Positions 23,001 through 35,570 of a DNA stretch of 64,000 bases are shown in pieces. The notes under the pieces are model-generated. The model was not told the origin of the DNA and searched no databases. It saw only the letters and a program-made list of their open reading frames with translations. How positions within the stretch are numbered: the stretch's first letter is position 1; the number at the start of each line of letters is the position of its first letter. A program made the translations under genes and the position numbers. Where the stretch lies: NCBI GenBank assembly GCA_945859605.1, contig OX243818.1, positions 37,264,773 through 37,328,772 of the forward strand. The letters run 5' to 3'. This stretch comes from Lumbricus rubellus (lineage: Eukaryota; Annelida; Clitellata; Crassiclitellata; Lumbricidae).

Positions 23001-24609
23001 ATTTATCAATTAAGTCATAAATTTTAAGATTGAGCTCGCTAAATTCTTCCTCTTCGATTAACACAGAATAATATTGACCGGTCTGTGTAAAGTGAACAAT
23101 CTCGTTTTTTGAGTTAGGTCTATTTATTCCTACACTCATCTAGGCCTAACATGATTAAGTTGATTAACCTTAGCCTATGTCTAATACTTCCAATGAGACG
23201 CAAAAACTCAGAACCCGCTGTTGTTTGTATTGTGTTTTAATTTTGAGCAGTCGGCTCTTACATGTAATTAATGCATGTGAGTGTATAATATAGCCAGATG
23301 CATGGGCGTGGAATGTGGAGAGTGTTTCTGTTGACGATACGTTTGGTAGTCTAGTGTTCGATGCTTTAGTCGAGTGAGGGTTACGGATACGTGTGGCAGA
23401 GGGCGCAGGGTGGGTCATTTTCATGGGCGGACACGAGCTGGTCGAATACAAAAGGTTCCGTGATTCTGTATCATCTGCTGCCCGACAGATCGCCCTTTTG
23501 CCCCCAAAGGGTCAACGAAGGGCTCGACATTGTCATATAATGCACTGCTTCTGAATAAGAAGATCCTCCAACCTGTCACCAGTTTGGCTGTTAGGGGATT
23601 CTGGAGGGCAATCGGCGGCTTTTGGAGGGTTGGCTGATCGAGCCTTGGCTGACCGTAACAAAATGGCCGATTTGCATAACGTCTGCTTTCGTGAACATAA
23701 ATTGTCTAAATGGCGACACGTTTCCGCCCATTTTTCATTGGAAAGTTGTTGGATTTGAGAGATAAGCGCGTGCTTGGGTTCATGACAAAGAGAAAAGTCT
23801 ATTTGATGGGGCAGTTTAGTTAATTTATGTCTTAGAAGAGTAGAGTCTGGATAACGGTCGCCTGATTCGGCAGTTAAGAGGCGCATCCATATTTAGTATG
23901 CGTTAAGTAGCCTACACGTGAAAGGAAGGATGGGTATTTTATTAGAGCACTTTGTTCGTGAAGGTCTGAAGGATTAGCATGATAGCTAAATAGATATGTG
24001 GTGTCTTTGCATCAAAACAAAGGAATGCAAAGGTAAGTAGCCTAAGCAAAGAAGAATATTCTTTATTAGACTACCAACAAACGACCAGTAGCTTACAGAA
24101 TGGAGAAACTTGTTCTAAACGAACCTCAAATTTAGTATATAAATCGCCATTATCATTAGCCTACTTCATACAGTGAAATAAATTATAATGACTGAATTAC
24201 TCAAGTCCATACTGACAAGCTGTTGTGATAATTTTCCTCATAATCAAATCATGCTGATTCTTATTATGGTAGTGACTTTAATATTATTATACTGGTCAAG
24301 TAAGCAACCTGTCTGTGGTGACTGCCATGGCATAGGCTTGTTAGCCTTATAATAGTTGATCTTCTTATGCGCTCCACAGTTTAAATATTATTTCTAACCT
24401 ATACCACAAAAGAATCAGTAGGCCTATTATAGTGTCACAATCAACTGCAGAACAAACTGACGGTTAATGTGATTATGTGACACAAATAACTAATCGCCAG
24501 GTTGTGCACAGCAGAGCGCAGTGGTAGAATAGGCATACACGTACGTAGTAGGCTAGAACTATGTATCGCATAGCCATGCAATGAACCGTCAATTAAAAAT
24601 CTGAAGAGG
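23001..24609. other. Spacer between chitinase and Hey
   Basis: No gene is firmly supported. A minus-strand frame of 117 codons at 23533-23886 has fairly even composition but no recognised domain and no clear splice sites. It could be an orphan exon, a transposon relic or chance. The rest is AT-rich and includes the presumed 3' untranslated region of Hey. Confidence 0.35.
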
Positions 24610-26434
24610 TTAGTAAACGAGGTCAACGCCCCACGGTCTGTAAGGTCGCAGGCATTGAAGCAGTGAAGAGGTCGACGACAACGACGATGATGACAACGAC
24701 GAGGACGGATTGTTGTTGTTGTTGTTGTTGTTGTTGTATCCAAAGGAGGAACTATCGAGGTTGAGAAACTGAGAGTTCAGTCCAGTGAACATAGGTGACG
24801 TCACTTGCTGTGCAGCGCCATCTACCAACGCGCCGCCATGTTGAGCAGAACCTGAAGCTACGTTGGGAAACCGGAACTGCCCGTAACCGGAAGTACGGTC
24901 GTCGAATCGAGCGTAGTCGACGAATGACGTCATACCGGAAGTGACAGCGCCTGCTGCTTCCGCCTGGCGGTTGTGAGGCGCGGCGTACGCTGAAACCATT
25001 GACGTCACTGGTTTTGCGTACGGCGCTTCGAGTGACGTCACGGGTTTCGGGTACGGCTGGCGATTGGTGGTGTTGGAATGCCAGTTGGAAATGGGGGTGG
25101 ATGAGGATGGGGTGGAGGATGAGGAAGTTGGGGCGGTGGATGGGTAGTAGTGGAGGTGGGAGAGGAGTCGGACGCAGAGTGGGTCGTGTGAGTCGAGACC
25201 TTCGATGGCGACGAGGTATCGAGCGACCTCAGCGGCGCACTCGCGGAAACCGACGCTGCGGAAATCCATGGCCACTGATGCTGTGTCGAAAGCATACGAA
25301 CCACCACCACCACCTACGAATAGATTGTTAGACTTTTCAGGCCCTACACAATTGCTTATACATGCATGTATTTATTCATACACACTGATAGATCGTGGGG
25401 CGCGGTGTTGTAGTGGTGGCGTCGTTGCCTTGGAGACGGAAGGTTCGAGGTTCGAATCCACCTCACCGCGTAAGGACCTTGGGCAAGTACTTTACTCGAA
25501 GCGTGAAATTCCGATGCAGTGTCCGCTCTGCATTCGGGATCACCTCTAAGTAGAGAGAGCTTGAAGGGGCGCTATAACAAGTGCACATACATACAAACGT
25601 TATTGAAGCAGGAAATAAGTTTACTCAAACTTGCGTCTCAGTATCTAACTGCACGCGATACATCAATTATTGTGTATGCATTTTATTCCTACCTCTCGAC
25701 TGCATCATCTTCAGATGGTCGACCGTCATCTTCAATATCTCAGCTTTCTCGAGCTTCGATGAACCCTACATCAAATAACATGGTTTAATGACATGCAGAG
25801 ACAGCGAGCGAAAGTAGAAGACAGGCAGAAAGAGAGAAACAGTGAGGTAGAGAGAAAGAGAGACTCAAACTTGCATCTCAATAAGAGACAGAGAAAGTGC
25901 AAGCGGAAAGGGGACGGTAAAGCTCATCAAGTAAGAGGTTACCCAGCCTGATATGCACCGCCACACCAAGATGAATGAGATGCCCTGCGGGAAAGGAAGC
26001 CAGTGCAAGACCTCACGCATATAAAGTTGAGCCGCAACCCGGTGGACCAACTCCATCTCCTCAATCTGAACCGACAGGAAACCAGTGGTTTTGTTAATGT
26101 TTATTAATTTACTAAAGACATTAATTCAGTAATTTGTTTGTTACCTGTTTTTCAAAGGCGGCTGGTACGAGTCTTTTCAGTTCCGCCAAACTATAATTGA
26201 TGCGATCCCTACGACGCTTCTCAATGATCTACAAAATATTGTATGGCACAACAAGCAAATATAAAACAAACGCACTGTCCTGTATTCCTGTGCATCTGAG
26301 CACTTTACATGCACAGCCTGCATACATACAAACATACATACATACATACATACATATATACATACATACATACATACATACATACATACATACATACATA
26401 CATACATACATACATACATACATACATACATACA

Positions 26435-26468
<34 letters not shown>

Positions 26469-28820
26469 CATACATACATACGTACATACGCACATTCTTA
26501 GGGGCCGTTCATAAAGTACGTCACGCTCCAGGGGGGAGGGGGTGTAAGAAAGTGTGACAGTTTGTGACAGGGGAGGGGGTCAGGCCATGTGTGACGTCAC
26601 ACATTTTTTTTAATGATGTGTAATATATAATTGTCTAGTCTAATTTTTGCAATTTTTGTTTTCAAATTCAATCTACATTGAGTTACTGCTTCAATGAATA
26701 ACTGTGACAACAGTTACTGTTGACAATTAGGCTAACTATTCTACTATTAAAGTCATTTTAATAATGTGATAGTTATTTTAAGTGGAAACTTTACAGTTTA
26801 ATAGTGAAGTGTGTTTTAGATTAAATTTGAATACTGTGTTAATTCAAAAAAAATTCGAAAGTGTGACGTACTTTAGGGGGAGGGGGGTCCGAGAAAGTGT
26901 GACGTACTTTAAGGGGGGTCCGAGAAAGTGTGACAGTTTGTGACAGGGGGAGGGGGGTTAAAAATGGTCAAAAATAGCGTGACGTCCTTACATGCTTGAA
27001 TACTTATACACACGACATACTGCATGTGCTCTGTGTTATATGTAAGCTTACCTTTACGATGGCGTAATGTTATAACTGTAATTTGTGATTTGTTTGTGTT
27101 AATCGTAGCGTGTCATGGAGTCCTTGCTTGCCAGTTGGGTCAGCTAATTAACCCTCTTCTATACAATGAAGACCTCGCTGTCACATGTGCCCCACAGAGG
27201 AGGGCATATCTGGAAGCACTACCTTACCCCCACGGGGGCACGGCAGTAATTGGGCGTGGGAGAACGGCCTCTATATAATTATGGAGTATGTGATTGTATT
27301 TAGAAGAACCTAAGGCCACCGGTGGATGGAAAGACAAAAGACATACAAACAGACAATAATTAAGCAGATGCAACAGCTATTAAATTAGAATTAGAATCAC
27401 CTAATTCTGTCGATATACCGGGGTTGTTATGAACTTGCAACCCCGCCAATGTTCGTACTTCCTCAGTAGGCCTACTAGTTCCAGGCATGTGGAAAGGAGA
27501 AGGGCTATGTATACATCAATCACCTTTGATATGCATGACGCATGAAATGTCGCTAAACAGCAACAAACATTGCTGTATGTACAACAATTATCATTGTACA
27601 TGCAGAAAAAATTCGAAATAGAAAGTTAGGCTACACGATTTAAGAATCGAAACCGGAAATGGCTTACCCCTCGTCTTCTCTTCCGGTCAGGCACGTGACA
27701 GCTTTGTGTCGGTGATCTACAAGAGGAATGTGAATTGGGTTCATGCTCAATTGTTCATTCTTTCACGTTATTCTTTTGATCCATTCGTCCGTTTGTAAAA
27801 TCTTTCATTCGATTTTTCAATCAGTTGTTTGACAATTCGTTCAATTCTTTATTTACATGCGTTTATTTGTCTTTTATTTCTTTTCTCTCGTTAATTTACC
27901 AACTGTTCAAAGATTTAGCATATATTTTCACTAAGTGATTCTTTAATAAAGAAACCCACACGTCTATGGCGGTCACAATCATTCCTTACACTATTGATTC
28001 GCATGTTGTCTTAATTAAAATGATTGATTGCTATAGCCTACTTACAAGTAGGCTATACTCACTACGTTAACTAGGCCTAGTCAGTCTGGTAAGTGTATTG
28101 TAGGCCTATAGTAATTGATACAGCGCTGCTCATAGTCGTGGCCTTTCAGTAGTTCTCCCAGTACGAGAGCCCTCGTGAAAGAGGAAATAGGCGTCTGTGG
28201 GGAGAGAGACATTAACCATCCCGGAAAAGAGAGTCCCACCGACTCCCACGCAACGTAGAGCCATGGAGGGAAGGTCATTGAAAATGCACATAGAGACCAA
28301 CAATATAAAAGAATCGGGCTTGAGCAATTATAGTGGTTCTACAGCTCTTTGAATTCAAACCAGTCCAGTAAGTAAGTAAGTCAGCCAGTCAGTCAAGTCG
28401 GTCAGCAACTCCGGAAACAACTGTCGGTCAGTTAGAACACACAAGACTTCTGCTGAGCAAGAAACTCCTGTGGGGAAGATGAGAAAAAAGTTGCTCTTAC
28501 CCATAGGCGTACGGGAGGTTTCAGAAGTGGGGGGGGGCAAAGATTTAACTTCTGCCCGAAAAATTTATCCGGCCAAAAAGTTGACACTTGACGACCTTTT
28601 TTGCCCGAAAAACCAGACTTGCCCGAAACTTGACGACCTTTTTTTGTCGTTTGGGTCTGTGTTTGCCCGAAAAAACCACCAAACTTGCCCGAATTTGGGG
28701 GGCAATTGCCCCCCTGCACCCCCGCCTCGTACGCCTATGCTCTTACCCTGGACGATGTTCACTCTCATCATCTTCAAACACATCTTCCTCGTTCTCCGAA
28801 TCGCTCAATCCACGCTTCAT
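24610..28820 (-). CDS. Hey: Hey: bHLH-Orange transcriptional repressor, 5 exons
   Basis: Minus-strand exons 28820-28747, 27716-27668, 26228-26145, 25765-25693 and 25313-24610 join in phase to 327 aa. The basic region [17 protein letters not shown] (36-52) has the Gly typical of Hey rather than the Pro of Hes proteins. Helix-loop-helix continues to about 91 ([18 protein letters not shown]). The Orange domain is at about 109-150 ([19 protein letters not shown]), and the C-terminal YRPW motif at 318-321 is followed by GVDLVY. Exon boundaries match those recalled for vertebrate HEY1. Hey proteins are nuclear Notch targets that bind E-boxes and recruit corepressors. A run of nine Asn (287-295) comes from a GTT/AAC microsatellite. 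No RBPJ site (GTGGGAA) was seen in the ~1 kb upstream. A transposon abuts the exon 1 donor (28502-28739). Confidence 0.95.
25395..25605 (+). mobile_element. tRNA-derived SINE in Hey intron 4
   Basis: It starts GGGGCGCGGTGTTGTAGTGG (A-box-like) and has a perfect B box GGTTCGAATCC near 25449, followed by a shared body (GTAAGGACCTTGGGCAAGT) and the tail GGGGCGCTATAACAAGTGCAC. The body matches the SINEs at 49025-49260 and 52008-52245. Confidence 0.85.
26322..26485. repeat. (ACAT)n microsatellite in Hey intron 2
   Basis: About 160 bp of CATA units with a few TATA interruptions. All reading frames on both strands stay open, which is an artefact of the unit. Confidence 0.95.
26502..26990. mobile_element. 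GGGGCCGTTCATAAAGTACGTCACG-type MITE
   Basis: The left end reads GGGGCCGTTCATAAAGTACG and is followed by G-rich TGTGACAGTTTGTGACAGGGG motifs. Related motifs recur near 26860-26985 with GTGTGACGTACTTTA. The left-end sequence is a pattern I associate with widespread animal MITEs. The right end is eroded and no target-site duplication was identified, so the right boundary is approximate. Confidence 0.6.
26991..28490. other. Hey introns 1-2 sequence, unexplained part
   Basis: Apart from Hey exon 2 (27668-27716) I see no exon. A block at 27110-27275 and another at 28130-28320 have near-even base composition unlike the AT-rich surroundings. They may be old repeats. Confidence 0.35.
28502..28739. 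mobile_element. 238-bp TIR element whose target duplication copies the Hey exon 1 splice donor
   Basis: It begins CATAGGCGTACGGGAGG and ends CCTCGTACGCCTATG. The perfect 8-bp duplication CTCTTACC lies at 28494-28501 and 28740-28747; eight bases is the hAT-type length. On the Hey strand that octamer reads GGTAAGAG: the last exon 1 base followed by the donor GTAAGAG. The interior has repeated TTGCCCGAAA motifs and encodes nothing. Confidence 0.85.
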
Positions 28821-29324
28821 TCTTTCTTTACTGGTGAATCACTGCGAAGTACTTTTCTCAATTCTTCCTACAAACGCACTCGTTCGCCCTGCACGATTTC
28901 ACCGCAGACCGCTCTAATGCTCACAACTCAGTTCCTCTTTTGCTCGTTTGATTCGATTGATATTTGTAGCTAACTCTGAAATTGTTCATAACCTCACAGA
29001 TCTCTATCTATCCTAAAAACCTGGGGCTCTGACCCGAGGCTCTTTAAATTTGTCCGACAAATTGTAATTTACCCGTTAACTGCTCTAACGTCGCCGACTC
29101 GATCGAATGCCCCAAGGGTGCCTCGTTCTGCAGTTAAAGCCCCCGTCCAGACTCAACCGACAGCACCCTTGCAAGTTGATTGACGGGCAGCTTCCCTGCC
29201 CACTGCTAACACCCCCTGAGGTGATTGGCCGAGGGTTGAAAGGACGACACTCGTGCCCCGCACAAATTGATTTTTTAAAGGGTGGTTCTGGAGTGACTAA
29301 GGGTAGAAGAAAGGGGCTCGGGTC

Positions 29325-29842
29325 ATACATACATACATACATACATACATACATACATACATACATACATACATACATACATACATACATACATACATAC
29401 ATACATACATACATACATACATACATACATACATACATACATACATACATACATACATACATACATACATACATACATACATACATACATACATACATAC
29501 ATACATACATACATACATACATACATACATACATACATACATACATACATACATACATACATACATACATACATACATACATACATACATACATACATAC
29601 ATACATACATACATACATACATACATACATACATACATACATACATACATACATACATACATACATACATACATACATACATACATACATACATACATAC
29701 ATACATACATACATACATACATACATACATACATACATACATACATACATACATACATACATACATACATACATACATACATACATACATACATACATAC
29801 ATACATACATACATACATACATACATACAAACATACATACAT
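29325..29842. repeat. ~515-bp (ACAT)n microsatellite upstream of Hey
   Basis: An almost perfect CATA array of about 128 units, with a single CAAACATA variant at the right end. It starts about 500 bp upstream of the Hey start codon. Long open frames here (MYVC on one strand, THIHTYI on the other) are artefacts. Confidence 0.98.
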
Positions 29843-30039
29843 CTGCATGTTATGTAGTATGGTGATGTTAATATTTGGAACGCTTAGTTTTCTTAGTTAA
29901 GTTTTGATTTATTTTTGATGTAATACGATGGAATATATAGACTATAATTATTTTGTATTGAATCTGTAAACGCCTATATAGTACCAGAAATGTGCATAGG
30001 TGGCCCTAACCAGCGGGACTCTGCACAGTCTGCAGTCCC

Positions 30040-30121
30040 TTTTGGGTTTCCTTTTGTTACCAAGAGCGTTCATGTTTATTTTTATCTGATGATATCTTGT
30101 ATGCTTCTTGGCTCAATAAAA

Positions 30122-30152
<31 letters not shown>

Positions 30153-30155
30153 ACA
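30040..30155 (+). mobile_element. LINE 3' end with (ATTG)n tail
   Basis: TTGGCTCAATAAAAG is followed by seven ATTG units. A polyadenylation-like AATAAA followed by a short tandem repeat is typical of non-LTR retrotransposon 3' ends. A similar junction (ATCAATAAATGATTGATT) occurs at about 21560. Confidence 0.55.
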
Positions 30156-30420
30156 TACATACATACATACATACATGCATACATACATACATACATACAT
30201 ACATACATACATACATACATACATACATACATACATGTACATACATACATACATACATACATACATACATACATACATACATACATACATACATACATAC
30301 ATACATACATACACACACACATACACACACACACACACATACATACATACATACATACATACATACATACATACATACATACATACATACATACATACAT
30401 ACATACATACATACATACAG
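30150..30420. repeat. (ACAT)n microsatellite with a central (AC)n patch
   Basis: About 270 bp of CATA units with an ACACAC interruption near 30310-30338. It begins at the end of the LINE tail, which may have seeded it. Confidence 0.95.
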
Positions 30421-30645
30421 AATGCGGTCGGTAACTGAGTATTAAATAGAATACTTACTTACTTACTATCTCACTTTACTTATGAATCCATACATAGGCC
30501 TAGGCCTACTTAAATACATTTGAACCCGTATGTTCTCGACGTTACATGGCAGGCGTCCTTACAGCCAATCAACGATAGAAATCGCTCAATACTGTGATGT
30601 ATAATTCTATACTGAGATATTTTTCATATCTGTGTAGGCCCTAAT

Positions 30646-31638
30646 CAGGCCCGGATTAACCACGGTGCTGATTGTGCTGCAGCACAGGGCCCCGAGTTTC
30701 GGTGGGGCCCCCAAATTGTAAAAGTACAAAATAAATAAACTGAGGATTCAGGAAAGAAAAAGTGCAAAGTGCAATGCATTATGCATATCAAATTAGCAAT
30801 AATAACTATGACAAAAATATATAACCAAAATGTCATAGTAGGCCTATATGATGACGTCACTTTGATGTATCCCTCTCAAACTGTACGAGTCACTGATAAT
30901 TTTTGTGGAGGAAATGCGAGGGACTTTCGATAGAGAAGAAGACCCAGAGTTACGTGGACAATCACCAAAATAAGGAAGCCGAACCATGGGCGATGGGCGG
31001 TGGGCGCAGTTTATCAGGGGCTTAGGGGGGGGTCTAAACCCCAAGAAGGCCCAGAGTCATATTTTTTTACCATGAAGATAGTATCTTTTCCCGGGCTTAG
31101 CTCCCCCCAGAAGGCCCAGACTCAAAAATATATGCGGGGAAAAATTGATTTTTTCACGAACCGAAGCTTCAATCTCATGACTAAAAAAGTTGTCAATTTT
31201 TTGGCAGAGCAAACAGTATAGTTTTATAAGATTTCGACCTCATGATCAAAAAAGGTCATCAACTTTTTGGGCGGAAAAAATAGCATGGTTTTATGAGATT
31301 TCGACCTGATGACTAAAAAAAGGTTATCAACTTTTTTGTGCTGAGGATAAAAAAATTCGGCGCCGCTCTCTCTGAACTAAGTCTCTGCCCCAAATTAACC
31401 TAAGCCCAAGTTATTAGCCCCCCTAAAAAGAAACAGAACGGAAACCAAACTCCGTTCATGATGTCAGTGCGTGAGTCGTGAGCTCGCAACAATAATATTG
31501 TCCTATCTACTTCTGATGTGCTGTAAAGTATAACAAATTATGTTTCGGGTTATTGTATGTCTGCCTGGCTTCTTAAAACTGTAGGGGGCCCCGTCATTCG
31601 ATCAGCACAGGGCCCCCAAAACTGTAGATCCGGGCCTG
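30646..31638. mobile_element. 993-bp hAT-like nonautonomous element (CAGGCCCGGAT ends)
   Basis: The left end CAGGCCCGGATTAACC and right end GATCCGGGCCTG are inverted repeats, with a second matching block (CAGCACAGGGCCCC) inside each end. The perfect 8-bp duplication GCCCTAAT lies at 30638-30645 and 31639-31646. No transposase is recognised. Confidence 0.88.
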
Positions 31639-31651
31639 GCCCTAATGAACC

Positions 31652-32047
31652 ATGGGGACAGCAACCGCACTGAGAACATGCCCCCATCCATCCACCCTGG
31701 AACATCGTCTGTTCCGCCCATTTGGCACACGCCCTGCTCTTACCAATTCCCCGGTGGCCGAAACCCGAATCATGCAAGAAGGATGTGGGTCGAAATCAAA
31801 AGACTTTCTTGCAATTCATCTTAGTAAGCCGGTGGTTTCCGGATGTCACGTGATTTCCGCCATCGATCTTGCATCCGCCGTCATCGACTCGAACCATCTT
31901 GTAATGGTAATTGAAAGTTCGAAATTTCTAAAAGAGTTACGTTGCAGCGAAGTACATAAAGGGGACGGAACTCCGTCACTGGTCGCATTCTGCCAGTGCC
32001 AGTCCCGAGCCTGGATAAAAGAGGAGGGTGACGCTAGTCATTTCTGA
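31652..32047 (+). other. Open frame of unknown status
   Basis: 131 codons open on the plus strand with mixed composition. No domain, signal peptide or splice partner could be recognised. A CACGTG E-box occurs at about 31846. It may be single-copy non-coding DNA or an orphan exon. Confidence 0.2.
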
Positions 32048-32267
32048 TAATTATGGCAGTGTCGTTAAACATGTAACAAGGACATTCACATGGACTGTGG
32101 GGACAGATGCATGCATGCATGGGTTGTTCGCCGATATCAAAGGAAGATGAGAGCCCTGTCGAATTCCAAGAAATAATCCAGTTTTAATATAGTCAGTAAT
32201 CTCTTTGTCTATTCGTTCACTGCATATATAAGTCAATGAGTCGCCCATCAACTCTACCAGTTAGTCA

Positions 32268-34384
32268 CAGGGCCGTTTTAAGGAATTTTGGGGCCCTAGG
32301 CACAAACACTAATTCTAAACGTAACTATGAGTCTCATCTAGTTCCCCTCCTCTGGGGGGAATTAAGGTTTCTGGGGGACGGAAAATGAGTGTATGCCGGT
32401 CGATCGCTGAGACGTGTAGTGCCGAGTGGGGAGAGAATGTGCCCCTTTCCCCGGAAATTTTTTGAATTTTTACATTGCAATGGCAGCATTTTAAGCTGTC
32501 ATCTTAACAAATTTCTCAACTATTGCAGCAGTGCTGACCGGAATTTATAGTCCAAGACTCTAAGACTTCAATAGGCCTAGGCTAAATGTTCTTAGAATTA
32601 TAATAATTTATTTCTTTATCAGTTTCCACAATGTAATGGCAGCACTGTAAGCTGCGATCCTAACAAATTACTATATTGCTTCAGTGCTGACAAAAAGAGC
32701 GGTTGAAAATTTCAATTAGTATAATTATTATTATAGCCTACAATAATAATTTCTTTGCGTATCAAGTTCTGCAAGTCAGTTCTGCTGCTTCTTCCTAGAT
32801 TAAACACTGAACGTAGGCCTCAGTGGCGGATTTAGGTTTTGTTGCATGGGGGGTCGAGGAGAATTTTAAGAGGGCGCCTGTACTTACATAGTTAAATACA
32901 GTAAATTAATTATAATTCATCCGATTTAGCCGAATAAGTCTTACATCAAACAGAATCAAGAATCTAAAACAGAAACTTTTTAAACTTGCGCGCTTTACTA
33001 CTTAGGTTGTACTTGAGTTACACAAATTTATGCTTAGGCCTATATAATGATGATGATGATAATGATGTGTAAGAAACTTGCCCAAGGTCGCTCCGCAGGA
33101 GCTTGCGCCCCTGCGTCCCACACGTGCTAGCCCGAGATATCTAAATCTCTGAGTGTTGTAAGACACTTTTTTTAGCTGTCAATATATCTGATGACACCTT
33201 TTTTAAAGTCGTCAAAATTTCTGAAGACGCTCTTTTTTAGTCGTGAAAATTTCTGAAGACACCGTTTTTTAGACGTCAAAATTTCTCAAGACTTTATATT
33301 AGTCGTCAAAATTTCTGGTCATCATTTTTGTCGTAGAAAATTCTAAAGACATCTTTATTTAGATGTCAAAATTCCAAAGTTCGGACCAGGTCTCCGCCTA
33401 TGTCCATAAGGCCGATGTCGAATCACCCGTGACTTCATGTCAGGGATGCAAATGTATGTAAAACCATGCTAAATTCGTCAAATTCAACGGCTTTTTCAAG
33501 AGATCTGGTCGGTCGCCACAAAAAAAGTTAAGTTGATTGTTTTGTATGTCACTCAACTCAAAATCCCTTGGCTGGTTTTAAATAATTCTGTCATTATTGC
33601 TGAGAAATTTGCGTGTTAAAGCGAAGAGTGCTGTGCTGCCTAGCTTTGCTGTGATTTGCCTCAAGGAATCCTAGGCTTTGCTCCAAAGAATCCTGGGATA
33701 TCCCTGAGTGAACGATAATCCGAACTTTCATAGGCAATTAGCTATCCAGTAACTATATAATACATGTCAATGCAATGGGCCATAGTAACAAATAAAAATA
33801 AGTAGTGGCCACCATAGAAATAAATAAAAAATAAGTAATTCTGTATTGAGTGTTAAATTCATGGTATGATTGCGTAAAATCACTGGTAAAAGTATGAGAA
33901 TTTAGTTTCCATGAAGGACTTTTTAGGTTTAAGTAATAAGTACGATCCGGACCCGAGGGGGCGCCATTTGTTACCCAACAGGGGCACGGGGGGGCGACCA
34001 GACCCCCCGGGCCTGGACTAAATCCGCCACTGGTAGGCCTAATCCGATTTCCGCCTCAATCTCTCAGTCTCAGACATAGAGTAGTGCATTCATGCCTTCT
34101 AGCCTATGTGAATGTAAGCTTATGTCTTTTAAAAAATTACATTTGTTAATAATAGTCTGTAGCCTACCGCTATAGTATACTGCTGACACAGTATCATAGC
34201 AATATTTGTACAAAAAGTGTAGCCTAAAATAAATGTTAGTTTAACATACATCAAAGTTCGTATAACATGTTGCTCATTATTTTGTTATGTGATGTAGTCT
34301 ATTATTTTGGGTCGCCGCGGGGCCCCCATGTTGCGCGGGGCCCTAGGCCCGTGCCTCGCGTGCCTAGGCGTTAAAACGGCTCTG
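32268..34384. mobile_element. Outer hAT-like element (CAGGGCCGTTTTAA ends), interrupted
   Basis: Ends CAGGGCCGTTTTAAGG and GTTAAAACGGCTCTG. The perfect 8-bp duplication GTTAGTCA lies at 32260-32267 and 34385-34392. Without its insertion the element is about 900 bp. The ends also pair in GGGGCCCTAGGC motifs. No transposase was found. Confidence 0.9.
32821..34032. mobile_element. Inner hAT-like element (CAGTGGCGGATTTAG ends)
   Basis: 1212 bp, with perfect terminal inverted repeats CAGTGGCGGATTTAG / CTAAATCCGCCACTG and the 8-bp duplication GTAGGCCT (32813-32820 and 34033-34040). It lies wholly within the element at 32268-34384, so it inserted later. Its interior (33150-33370) has a degenerate repeat built around GTCAAAATTTCTGAAGAC. 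Confidence 0.92.
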
Positions 34385-34680
34385 GTTAGTCAATGGATAA
34401 GTTAGAGAAATGCACACAAGATGACATACAATCTATAGACAGTTTCGTCTTTCAAGTAAGAAACACAGAAGACAAAGATAGATAGACAGACAGACAGATA
34501 GAAAAAGAGGCAAATGAATAGACAGATCAACAGATAAACTTAAAGATTATAATATTATATAGATGGACAGATAAACAGACACACATATAGGCCTAGACAA
34601 AGAGGTAGACATACAGGTGGTCAGGCAATAAACAGACAGACAGACCGATACCGCATAAGCAGTCGTCATTATGACCATTC

Positions 34681-34834
34681 ATGGCTGAGAACGATTCATT
34701 TCCCGCAGTCCAGATGGCGCCACTGAAGCAGCGCGTGACTGACGATGGAACCCAGAATCCACACGGTGACCAGAGGTCGAACAGAGGTCAAACAGAGGTC
34801 ATTGGGTCACCGGTTTGTCCCATCAATCCCAAGG
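34681..34834 (+). CDS. Orphan 5' exon candidate
   Basis: From ATG at 34681 to a donor-like AAG|GTTAGAGG, 51 codons beginning MAENDSFPAVQMAPLKQR are hydrophilic and coding-like. I found no downstream exon that joins it and recognise no domain. Low confidence that it is a gene. Confidence 0.25.
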
Positions 34835-35570
34835 TTAGAGGCTCTATCTTCTCATTTCCATATAACCTCGGTCACACGTTGTCAACCGGAGCTATAGAAA
34901 TGCTTCAGTGGCTCAATAGACAATGGTGCATAGACATGGTTGATGAATGGCGAAATGTTGCGTCGTTTCTGTGGATTTTGCGGAATTATTTATTCCGATT
35001 AATTATCGCGAGTGTTGTTAATTGTTTTTGAGGCTTCTGCAACCGCTTAATATAAGTGATGATGATTGTGGTTTTTCTATGTAAAATATTCTGTGTGTAT
35101 TATAAATGTATATACGCCTATATGTAATGTAATGTATCTTATGTACAATATTTTGGGAGCAATTAATAAAATAATGTGTCATTTATTGCAAACGTTCGTC
35201 GCCGTGTGTTTGTGTATGTGCGACACACTGCAGACACTTTACAACAGATGAAGATAGGAAAAGAATATGTTTTATTTTTATCAATATTGCTACCCGCATT
35301 GTGGTGTATATATAGAGGCCTACAGCTGTGGCATGAAGCATTTCTATCTTAATTCTAATCCATTGGATTGGTCAAGACAGTCAGTCAAATATTAAGAAAC
35401 ACATCATCTGGGTTATCCAGGTTAGCGGGACCTGTCCCTTTCTGGATGACCCTTTCTGAGGATTCACCGTTTATACAATCAAGGTGTCCAATGAACATTA
35501 AGTTTTATTCATGTGTACTATTTTCCTTTGCTGTCTACCTTGGTTATTTGTTTGTTTGTTTTCGTTCTCA

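Noticed and set aside
24610..28820. Calling the bHLH gene a Hes/hairy gene
   Set aside because: The basic region has Gly rather than Pro and the C-terminus ends in YRPW rather than WRPW, both diagnostic of Hey.
28470..28973. 167-codon plus-strand frame
   Set aside because: It runs across the TIR element and antisense to Hey exon 1. The in-phase Hey exon on the other strand explains the coding-like composition.
29085..29865. Long open frames encoding MYVC or THIHTYI repeats on both strands
   Set aside because: They are translations of a four-base ACAT microsatellite. The unit contains no stop in these frames, so length is not evidence of a gene. The same applies to 26177-26557 and 30057-30438.
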